From Candidatus Omnitrophota bacterium (lineage in GTDB: Bacteria; Omnitrophota; Gorgyraeia; Tantalellales; Tantalellaceae), in contig JAHIZQ010000176.1 in NCBI GenBank assembly GCA_018814505.1, forward strand, positions 1 through 8,991: a stretch of DNA of 8,991 bases, read 5' to 3'. A program made the translations under genes and the position numbers. Under the pieces are notes generated by a model. The model saw only the letters and a program-made list of their open reading frames with translations. It searched no databases and was not told the origin of the DNA. Shown piece by piece: positions 1 through 5,232 of this stretch; the first letter of the stretch is position 1, and each line of letters opens with the position of its first letter.

Positions 1-131
1 AACTTAACAAACGGATCTTCTTTTTTCATTAAAATCGGAATAAGACACAATATCCACAAATAAGATAAAACAGCAAACCCAACTTCACTTGATTTAGATT
101 CCTTTTCTTTCGTTTTCTTAGCTTCTTCCAT
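1..131 (-). CDS. Partial small membrane protein (DUF4870/Tic20-like), N-terminus only
   Basis: The first 43 codons of a gene that runs off the left edge. The start ATG is at 131-129, preceded by a strong Shine-Dalgarno (GAGGAGGGG at about 136-144) with a GTG directly before the ATG. The first 16 residues are highly charged (MEEAKKTKEKESKSSE), followed by a hydrophobic stretch with a Tyr-Leu-Trp-Ile pattern, a Pro, and then KKEDPFVK. This order (charged tail, first transmembrane helix, short Lys/Asp loop leading to an FVK motif) resembles the start of DUF4870/Tic20-like proteins, small multi-helix membrane proteins of unknown function in bacteria. That match is by eye over a short stretch, so the family call is tentative; that a real gene starts here is well supported. 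It is too short to appear among long open reading frames. Confidence 0.6.
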   Translation of the reverse strand, partial: MEEAKKTKEKESKSSEVGFAVLSYLWILCLIPILMKKEDPFVK

Positions 132-182
132 CACGCCCCTCCTCTTATTGTTCTAATCAGCATATCTACCAGTCGATATAAT

Positions 183-210
183 ATTATATATTTTAATGAC
201 GATTACACAA
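183..210 (-). promoter_or_regulatory. Possible sigma70-type promoter for the left-edge membrane protein gene
   Basis: On the minus strand there is a perfect TATAAT at 188-183. A weak -35 match, TTGTGT (210-205), lies 16 bases upstream. A better -35-like hexamer, TTGACT (217-212), is 23 bases from TATAAT, which is too far, but 17 bases from a poor AAAATA. Transcription would start near 176, leaving a leader of about 45 nt before the ATG at 131. The region is AT-rich, so chance matches are expected. Confidence 0.35.
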
Positions 211-253
211 AAGTCAACATATAGAGCATTATATAGCCATCGCAGGTGTAAAG

Positions 254-288
254 TTTAGCATAACACTAACCCACGTTACAATGCTAAA
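254..288. repeat. Short inverted repeat in the 132-354 gap
   Basis: TTTAGCAT (254-261) and ATGCTAAA (281-288) are perfect 8-base arms 19 bases apart, with a further TAAC/GTTA pairing possible inside the loop. It lies upstream of the candidate promoter at 183-210 and downstream of the porin terminator. It could be an operator or a minor transcript hairpin. At 8 bases in AT-rich DNA it could also be chance. I see nothing else supportable in 132-354 beyond this and the promoter candidate. Confidence 0.25.
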
Positions 289-354
289 TTTTCAAATTCA
301 CTCCATCATCGGGGTAAGGCTTAACATCTTCCGAGGATTTAAATTTTTTTTACC

Positions 355-396
355 AACAAAAAGACCGGTTCGCGTTAACGAACCGGTCTTTTTGTT
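355..396 (-). terminator. Strong intrinsic terminator of the porin gene
   Basis: Perfect 18-base inverted repeat (355-372 and 379-396) around a 6-base loop. The stem has a GC-rich core (ACCGGTTCG) flanked by A and T runs, so the minus-strand transcript forms a stable hairpin ending in UUUUUGUU. It begins 17 bases after the porin stop codon (413-415). Because both flanks carry the A/T runs it could stop transcription in either direction, but no plus-strand gene approaches it. Confidence 0.93.
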
Positions 397-412
397 CAAG
401 CTTTAATAATAC

Positions 413-1891
413 TTAGAAGCTTAATTTAACTGTACCAACAACATCTGTCGCTACATCGTTTCTTCCGGCAAGAAAATGTTCGCCCGGGAAGAACCAGCCA
501 GCTAAGAAATTAAACGATACGTCTTCTGTGTAGTCCCATGTTACGTTAAGGTCAAGTTCACTTCCAACATCTTTGTTTGTGATTGATGAACTGTACCTTT
601 CAGCAAGCCAGAAAAGACCATAAGTCGCGTCTACAGTCAAGCTGTCAGTAGGTTCAACGGTACCCTTCATCAACAACTGATGCTGGTTAGTACAAGACGG
701 CGTTGATCCCTGCAAAGTTTTGTAGTATACATTCTGGAACTCTCTTATCGCAGTGTCAAATTTACCTCTGTACATCCTGTCCCAACCTTTGTAAGCGCCA
801 TTAGTTGTAGGACCTACGTCACCAATGTCATGTTGTCCGGAATAGAGAATGTATTCAAGGCTTCCAACAGGATGCCACGCATAGTCTTCCTGGAAATAAC
901 GGCACTCAACCATAGCATCAACAGCAAAACCTCTTCGGTTTCTGTTAAATTTTTGGCCATTAAACCCAAGGAATTCACCACACTGATAAGCACCTTCAAC
1001 AGCAACTGTCCAATCCTCTACCGGATCAAAACTACCGCGTGCACCAAAATTAATTACATCATCCGTATCATGCCCATATGCTGTTGTAATCAAAGTTGCC
1101 GCATTCGCACTCGCAGAATTTCCGCAGAATCTGCGGTTTTTGTACCAACTATAACCTTCAACTTCAGCATTGTACTGATCAAACACATAACCAATGTTTA
1201 TACCCCAAAGGTTTGTATCATCATCTGCTCTAAGACCATTTTCTGCTATCTTCGCGTACACACCGTCAACTGTCCACGGATTGTAATCCAAAGTTGCTCT
1301 AACCGCGTCGAAAGAATTGATAGCTGTGTATTCACGCGCGAAAAGGGATCTTGACGGATCTGACTGTGATGCGCCGACAATAAAACCTTTACCAAACCAA
1401 AGATCCTGACGACCGATTTTTAAAGTGAGCGGTGAGTACAGGAACTCTTTAAGTTCGATATACGCTAAATCCACGCCAACTTCAAACGCGTCTCCACCCG
1501 GAGCGATCGCTATTGAAGTAAACCTGTCACCAAACGGCGCCTCTATTGAACCCGTCATTGAACCTGCTTCACTAAAGTAGTTTGAGTTGCCCCATACTCT
1601 TTGGTTAACGAGACGAATCACGCCGCCTACATTGTCAGTAAGATCAGCATCAATCTGAACTTCCGCGGTGCTCTGCAGAAATGTTGCCCATGCCGTCGAT
1701 ATAGCTCCAGTATCTGCACCCACAACACCGGTTTCAATTGCAACTGGGTCATTGTTCAAATCATAATTGCCTCTCGCAAATCCGCGCATTGCAATGTCAC
1801 CACTGATTTTTACGCTCTGCGTTTCAGCGTAAGCTACAGCGGAAACAGCAAACACAAGCGCTATCACGCATAAAACTTTCAATAACTTCAT
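413..1891 (-). CDS. Outer-membrane beta-barrel porin, alginate-export-like family
   Basis: A 492-residue exported protein expected to form a channel or substrate-uptake barrel in the outer membrane. Residues 1-22 are a signal peptide (Lys at 2 and 5, hydrophobic core, A20-Y21-A22 before E23). The mature part has alternating hydrophobic/aromatic strands, few long hydrophobic helices, and ends in KLSF with the terminal Phe typical of barrels recognised by BamA. GRQDLWFGKGFIVG (160-173) after a predicted strand is the most family-like motif and recalls alginate-export (AlgE-like) porins; the substrate cannot be read from sequence. Four cysteines in the mature chain (256, 304, 330, 400) are unusual for porins. 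The gene has its own strong promoter, long leader, AAGGAGGT ribosome site and strong terminator, so it is probably a monocistronic, highly expressed gene. Confidence 0.82.
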   Translation of the reverse strand: MKLLKVLCVIALVFAVSAVAYAETQSVKISGDIAMRGFARGNYDLNNDPVAIETGVVGADTGAISTAWATFLQSTAEVQIDADLTDNVGGVIRLVNQRVWGNSNYFSEAGSMTGSIEAPFGDRFTSIAIAPGGDAFEVGVDLAYIELKEFLYSPLTLKIGRQDLWFGKGFIVGASQSDPSRSLFAREYTAINSFDAVRATLDYNPWTVDGVYAKIAENGLRADDDTNLWGINIGYVFDQYNAEVEGYSWYKNRRFCGNSASANAATLITTAYGHDTDDVINFGARGSFDPVEDWTVAVEGAYQCGEFLGFNGQKFNRNRRGFAVDAMVECRYFQEDYAWHPVGSLEYILYSGQHDIGDVGPTTNGAYKGWDRMYRGKFDTAIREFQNVYYKTLQGSTPSCTNQHQLLMKGTVEPTDSLTVDATYGLFWLAERYSSSITNKDVGSELDLNVTWDYTEDVSFNFLAGWFFPGEHFLAGRNDVATDVVGTVKLSF

Positions 1892-1910
1892 TTTACCTCC
1901 TTGGTAAAAT
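1890..1910 (-). promoter_or_regulatory. Porin ribosome binding site enclosed in a perfect hairpin
   Basis: The Shine-Dalgarno AAGGAGGT (1902-1895) lies 3 bases before the ATG at 1891-1889. Perfect 8-base arms ATTTTACC (1910-1903) and GGTAAAAT (1897-1890) surround a 5-base loop AAGGA. Half of the ribosome site and the first two bases of the start codon would therefore be paired. The stem is A/U-rich and modest in strength, which is compatible with regulated or temperature-sensitive opening, but it may simply be weak enough to be ignored by ribosomes. Confidence 0.6.
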
Positions 1911-2111
1911 ATGAATTAACACATTTTAAAATATCATAAATGAGCAAAACTTTTTGCCCTTGTTTTTCTATATACGTATCGCCATATTGTTGACGGTCTC
2001 CGGCTAGTTTTTATTTCATCCCTCCCTTCTTTGCCAGAATCGAAACAGCCTCGACGGTACTTTATTAAATCAAACACTCACCTAACTTTTGTTCGCCAAT
2101 ATATAACTTTT
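1892..2111 (-). promoter_or_regulatory. Long structured 5' leader of the porin mRNA (candidate cis-acting RNA)
   Basis: If transcription starts near 2111 (set by the promoter at 2118-2145), the porin mRNA has about 220 untranslated nt. Its middle (about 1981-2060) is clearly richer in G+C than the flanks. UUCUGGC (2039-2033) can pair with GCCGGAG (2004-1998) over 7 base pairs, enclosing a purine-rich 28-nt loop with GGGAGGG (2026-2020). ACCGTC occurs twice, at 2058-2053 and 1997-1992. Downstream, GGGCAAA/UUUGCUC (1959-1953 and 1948-1942) forms another hairpin with a 4-nt loop, and palindromes lie at 1972-1979 and 1923-1932. No sizeable reading frame is present; the longest feature is AUG-AAA-UAA at 2019-2011. 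I do not recognise a riboswitch class. Function is inferred only from length, composition and pairing. Confidence 0.5.
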
Positions 2112-2117
2112 GATAGA

Positions 2118-2145
2118 AGTATAGCATAAACCCTGCTTAAGTCAA
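2118..2145 (-). promoter_or_regulatory. Extended -10 sigma70-type promoter of the porin gene
   Basis: TTGACT (-35, 2145-2140), a 16-base spacer, and TATACT (-10, 2123-2118) preceded by TGC, which is the extended -10 element. Both hexamers match consensus at 5 of 6 positions. The expected start is an A near 2111. The nearest downstream gene is the porin at 1891, and nothing else lies between. Confidence 0.75.
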
Positions 2146-2148
2146 GGC

Positions 2149-2172
2149 AACAAACAATAATAAATTGTTGTT
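2149..2172 (-). other. A/U-rich hairpin between the PHP gene and the porin promoter
   Basis: The minus-strand RNA can form 9 base pairs with one bulged U and a 5-nt loop (arms about 2172-2164 and 2158-2149). It lacks a GC core and is followed by GCCUUGACUU rather than a U tract, so it is a poor intrinsic terminator. It lies just upstream of the porin -35 box. No better terminator is visible in 2173-2266, so the end of the seven-gene operon is undefined and some read-through into the porin gene is possible. Confidence 0.25.
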
Positions 2173-2266
2173 AAGAGACTAGAGTTTAAGCTGTATTGGG
2201 ATTTCTAACACGTTTTTTGAGTTTCCTGTGCCCCTGATAATTGAGCATCTACTCTTTAAGGAAGTA

Positions 2267-2926
2267 TCATTTTTTGATGGACTTCAATTTTTGTAACAAA
2301 GTTTCAGAATTTTTTAAAATGTTTTCAATCACTTCATCCAAAGCTGTCAGATTTCTTAAAACTTCTATTCGTTTTTCCGGTGATATAATATCTTCAGGCG
2401 CATGCGTATCCGTATTCAAAACCATTCCTGCCTGAGTTTTAACTGCCATATCAAAGACATGCTGATTGGTTTCAGAATGTCCTTTTCTTGTCGTAATTTC
2501 TAAAAATACACCTTTTTCCGCGGCTAAAGTTGCAACATCTTCGCGAATCAACCCCGGATGCGCTAAGATATCGACACCCGCGCCAATCGCCGCCGCGTTC
2601 GTTCCAGGTAAAACCGGTTCAACTGAAGACTCCCCATGCGCCACAACTATTTTCGCGCCCATCTTCCTCGCGTAAAGCGTAAGTTCAGGAAAAACTTCTA
2701 TTGGCACATGTGTAACTTCAACACCCGGAATTACAACTATGTCCCAATATTTATTCAACACTTCTGACACTTTTATTATTGCCGGAAGAACCATGTCAAT
2801 ATTCGAATGGTCAACGTGATCGGTAATCGCAATAGCCGTAAGCCCGGCAACTTGAGCCCGCCTTACAAGTTCACTGGGAATAAGCTCCCCATCACTTAAA
2901 AACGTATGCGTATGCAAATATATCAT
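2267..2926 (-). CDS. PHP-domain metal-dependent phosphoesterase (histidinol-phosphatase-like)
   Basis: A 219-residue compact PHP-fold protein. All expected metal-binding motifs are visible in order: HTHTFLSDG (H5, H7, D12), ITDHVDH (34-40: D36, H37, H40), GVEVTH (68-73: E70, H73), AHGE (96-99: H97), AHPG (122-125: H123) and NTDTH (171-175: D173, H175). This supports a hydrolase using a two- or three-metal centre. The substrate could be histidinol phosphate, another sugar phosphate or a nucleotide. No histidine genes are nearby, so the family name should not be taken as function. The size is that of a free-standing PHP enzyme, with no polymerase or other domain fused. The start is well set: AGGAGGGG lies just upstream and the ATG overlaps the upstream TGA as ATGA, which implies coupled translation. 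Confidence 0.88.
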   Translation of the reverse strand: MIYLHTHTFLSDGELIPSELVRRAQVAGLTAIAITDHVDHSNIDMVLPAIIKVSEVLNKYWDIVVIPGVEVTHVPIEVFPELTLYARKMGAKIVVAHGESSVEPVLPGTNAAAIGAGVDILAHPGLIREDVATLAAEKGVFLEITTRKGHSETNQHVFDMAVKTQAGMVLNTDTHAPEDIISPEKRIEVLRNLTALDEVIENILKNSETLLQKLKSIKK

Positions 2927-3543
2927 AACCCCTCCTGTTTAGTCGCGTGCCTTGCTTCGCCAAGCCACGTATTAAGCATTTTTGAAAACTTAGAAAGTTT
3001 CAGTTTGTCGGAAAAACTGTATTGCATTATTTTTTCGCTGAAAAATAGATCTTGTTCCGCGATACTATCAAAAGTAAATTCTTCGATGGGATTGACCGCG
3101 TTACGTGTACTCTTTTCACCGTCCCATTTTTCGTTAACCGGAAAGTTTACTTTTTTTAGTTCCGAATCCCATGTAGCGTCGACAAAGACCCATTTCTCGT
3201 TCAAAAAAACCTTACAAGCAAAATGATAAGTAACCGGAACTTGTTCCGCAAAGTTTTTGAGTCTTACAGGGAACTCGACATTCAAGTCTTTCCATCTAAA
3301 CGAACAAATGTAATATTTGACATCCAACTGCAGTTTTTGAAACATTGCCGCTAAAACATATTGCTTCGAAATACAAAAGCCTTCATTTTTCTTTAAGATA
3401 TCCATGACATTATTTTTTGACCTAAAAAGTTCTGGTACAACGACAAACGGAATCTTGCGTATTTTCTCAAAAACCGCAATACGGCTTTCCTTTGCTGAAA
3501 GCCCCTTTGTCCACCCAATAAAAATATCATACATCCATGCCAT
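2923..3543 (-). CDS. Transglutaminase-like cysteine protein
   Basis: A 206-residue protein with the core of the transglutaminase-like superfamily. The Cys is in NEGFCISKQ (C57, at the start of a helix), the His in VTYHFACKV (H107) and the Asp in WVFVDATWD (D122), in the right order and spacing for a Cys-His-Asp triad. Members are mostly cysteine peptidases or amide-forming and amide-cleaving enzymes on proteins or peptides. No signal peptide or membrane segment is visible, so it probably acts in the cytoplasm. The segment after about 135 matches nothing I recognise. The start used is ATG 3543, with AGGA about 13 bases upstream. An in-frame ATG three codons later (3534) is possible but has no better ribosome site. 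It lies 9 bases after the U32 gene and overlaps the PHP gene by 4. The partner or substrate is unknown. Confidence 0.75.
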   Translation of the reverse strand: MAWMYDIFIGWTKGLSAKESRIAVFEKIRKIPFVVVPELFRSKNNVMDILKKNEGFCISKQYVLAAMFQKLQLDVKYYICSFRWKDLNVEFPVRLKNFAEQVPVTYHFACKVFLNEKWVFVDATWDSELKKVNFPVNEKWDGEKSTRNAVNPIEEFTFDSIAEQDLFFSEKIMQYSFSDKLKLSKFSKMLNTWLGEARHATKQEGL

Positions 3544-3552
3544 ATGCGTTAA

Positions 3553-4800
3553 TTAATCCTCACGGCTTTTCAGTCTCCATAAAAAAACCTTGTCCTTCGG
3601 ACAAACCAAAAACGGCAATTTTATCCCAACATAAGTACCTTTGCCAACTACATCAACACTTTTGTGTTTTATCTCCATTTCCTTTACTTCTGCAAAACCT
3701 GCTGGCGTTCTTTTCCCTGTTATAAGTATTTTGTCGCCTTTTTTTAGCTCACCGCTCATAACAGAAATTTCCGCGACACTAATTTTTTTGTAAAACTTTA
3801 TAACTTCCCCTACATAACTTTTTTCATACAGACTCTCTGCTGTTTCACCTAAACCTCCGGGAGTCCCGAAATAAAACCCTTCTTCAAACCCCCGGTTAAA
3901 AGCACATTTTAGTTCCTGAAATAATTTTTCTTTTAAATCTTCGGTTAGGTTACCGGCCATAAACGCGTCAATTGCTCTCCTATACGCGGACGTAACTATT
4001 CTTACATACTCCGGTGAACGCATCCTGCCTTCAATTTTAAACGCGTTGATCCCGGATTTCAACAAAACATCTATAAACTTCATCGTACAAAGATCCCTTG
4101 GGCTTAACAAATAATTTTCACCTAAAACATAATCGCATTCATTGTCACGATCGGTAATAATAAATTCACGCCTGCACGGCTGAATACATTCACCCCTATT
4201 AGCTGATTTCAAAAACGACTGATGTGAAAGAAAACACCTGCCGGATATACTTACACACATAGCGCCGTGAACAAAAGTTTCTATTTCACAATCCACTTTT
4301 TCTTTACGGCATTTTTTTATAATATCCCGTATTCCCTCTAAAGTACATTCTCGCGCCAATACAATCCTTTTAATTCCAATCGCGGAAAAAAACTTAACAG
4401 ACTCAAAATTTGAAACACTTGCCTGCGTCGACAAATGCATTTTCAATCCCGCGTTTTTAGAAAGCGACAAAACCGCCGCGTCAAAAAGAATCACCGCGTC
4501 TACTTTACTCTTTTTTGCTTCCTTTAAAATACGTTTTATCTTTGAAATCTCGCTATCATACACAACAACATTTAGCGCCAGATACCCTTTAACCCCGTTT
4601 TCATGAAGAACCTTCATTACCTTCTTAATTTCAAGGACATCAAAATTATCGGCAGAATGCCTCATGTTGATACCTTTTATTCCAAAATAAACAGCATCAG
4701 CCCCGGATTCAACCGCACTGTAAAGCGATGCCCAATCTCCCGCGGGAGCAGTTAATTCGGGTTTATTTTTACTACGGCTAATGGAAGAACTATCCTTCAT
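3553..4800 (-). CDS. U32-family protein (peptidase U32 / TrhP-RlhA-UbiU-like)
   Basis: A 415-residue member of family U32. The N-terminal TIM-barrel start is KPELTAPAGDWASLYSAV (13-30). The family signature is complete at 174-192: E174, F176, G179, C182, G187, C189, S192. It is followed by GECIQPCR (C205, C209) and SPRDLC (C238). In characterised relatives (TrhP for tRNA U34 hydroxylation, RlhA for 23S rRNA C2501, UbiU/UbiV for oxygen-free ubiquinone hydroxylation) four such cysteines hold a 4Fe-4S cluster; here C182, C189, C205 and C238 are the likely set. A C-terminal beta-rich segment (about 328-410) resembles the TrhP-type extension. RNA hydroxylation via prephenate is thus more likely than proteolysis, but the substrate is not determined. 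The start overlaps the upstream gene by 11 bases and has only a weak ribosome site, so coupled translation is likely. Confidence 0.85.
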   Translation of the reverse strand: MKDSSSISRSKNKPELTAPAGDWASLYSAVESGADAVYFGIKGINMRHSADNFDVLEIKKVMKVLHENGVKGYLALNVVVYDSEISKIKRILKEAKKSKVDAVILFDAAVLSLSKNAGLKMHLSTQASVSNFESVKFFSAIGIKRIVLARECTLEGIRDIIKKCRKEKVDCEIETFVHGAMCVSISGRCFLSHQSFLKSANRGECIQPCRREFIITDRDNECDYVLGENYLLSPRDLCTMKFIDVLLKSGINAFKIEGRMRSPEYVRIVTSAYRRAIDAFMAGNLTEDLKEKLFQELKCAFNRGFEEGFYFGTPGGLGETAESLYEKSYVGEVIKFYKKISVAEISVMSGELKKGDKILITGKRTPAGFAEVKEMEIKHKSVDVVGKGTYVGIKLPFLVCPKDKVFLWRLKSRED

Positions 4801-5209
4801 TGCGGTTTTCTTTTATTTGGTTTACCAAAAATGTTTTTTGACCAAAAACTTCGTCGTTAGCAAAAATCCTGAACTCATATTTACCCTGGTGCATAAGTTT
4901 GATACCTGCCAAATTAAAAACAAGGTCATGTATTGCAAGCGGGTTCTCAACCTTTATGGGTTTGGGTATCTCGGCTCTCCCAATAATACCATCATTTTCT
5001 AAATCGCCCAGTTCTAACCGAAATTTATATTCGCCTCTCGCATCGGTTAATTTAATGTACACAGCCAGAAAATGATGCACACACGGAAACTTATACGCGC
5101 TGATATTTTCAAAAATACCAATCAGACTTTTTTTATTTGTCCCGGCTTCGGTAATGATGCGGTCACAAATCAACATAGCGTTAACTATTGGTTTTTGAGC
5201 TTTACCCAT
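4790..5209 (-). CDS. DUF6941-like conserved protein of unknown function
   Basis: A 139-residue soluble protein with no signal peptide or membrane helix. The pattern MLICDRIITEAGTNKKSLIG then GIFENI..FP..H (about 12-46), LTDARGEYKFRLEL (54-67) and a second beta-rich half ending in KYEFRIFANDEVFG matches what I know as DUF6941, a beta-sandwich-like family of unknown function. The start was moved: an in-frame ATG at 5221 has the Shine-Dalgarno GGAGGT lying inside its own first codons, 5 bases before the ATG at 5209, so 5209 is the real start. The gene sits 23 bases after treT and overlaps the U32 start by 11 bases. Nothing in the sequence ties it to trehalose. The proposed small-protein function, such as binding or scaffolding, cannot be specified. 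Confidence 0.75.
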   Translation of the reverse strand: MGKAQKPIVNAMLICDRIITEAGTNKKSLIGIFENISAYKFPCVHHFLAVYIKLTDARGEYKFRLELGDLENDGIIGRAEIPKPIKVENPLAIHDLVFNLAGIKLMHQGKYEFRIFANDEVFGQKTFLVNQIKENRNEG

Positions 5210-5219
5210 TTGTACCTCC
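5210..5219 (-). promoter_or_regulatory. Ribosome binding site that fixes the DUF6941-like start
   Basis: On the minus strand the sequence reads ATGGAGGTACAAATGGGT. The GGAGGT core (5219-5214) is followed by TACAA and then ATG at 5209-5207. The upstream ATG (5221-5219) overlaps this core and itself has no Shine-Dalgarno, so initiation there is unlikely. Confidence 0.8.
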
Positions 5220-5232
5220 ATTTAAAACACTT

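Noticed and set aside
830..1354. 174-codon open frame on the plus strand inside the porin gene.
   Set aside because: It is antisense to a gene with a clear signal peptide and barrel features, has no ribosome site I could identify, and its protein is low-complexity Ile/Cys/Asn-rich with no recognisable family.
1942..1961. GGGC...TTGC spacing on the minus strand suggested a sigma54 promoter for the porin.
   Set aside because: The distance between the GG and GC dinucleotides is 11 rather than 10 bases, and a good sigma70 promoter is present upstream.
1992..2008. AGCCGGAGACCGTC in the porin leader resembles the B12 box of cobalamin riboswitches.
   Set aside because: It is one base short of the consensus in the core, and I see none of the other required cobalamin segments (no GTGAAAATCC-type or CCCGCAACTG-type block) upstream. 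The resemblance is probably chance, but a covariance-model search would settle it.
2011..2026. GGGAGGG followed by ATG-AAA-TAA in the porin leader as a regulatory mini-ORF.
   Set aside because: The purine run directly touches the ATG, so spacing is wrong for initiation. It was kept only as a descriptive note on the leader.
2033..2055. TTCGATT flanked by GGCTG-like and CTGGC segments on the minus strand looks like a tRNA T-arm.
   Set aside because: The stem does not pair properly around the loop, and no acceptor, D-arm or anticodon arm fits around it.
3765..3785. Shared string CCGCGACACTAA near 3770 and near 5692, considered as a dispersed repeat.
   Set aside because: Both copies lie inside coding sequence for similar short residue runs (SVA-type) and show no extended similarity, so coincidence is the simpler explanation.
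5210..5221. Upstream ATG at 5221 for the DUF6941-like gene.
   Set aside because: The Shine-Dalgarno overlaps this codon and is correctly spaced for the ATG at 5209 instead.
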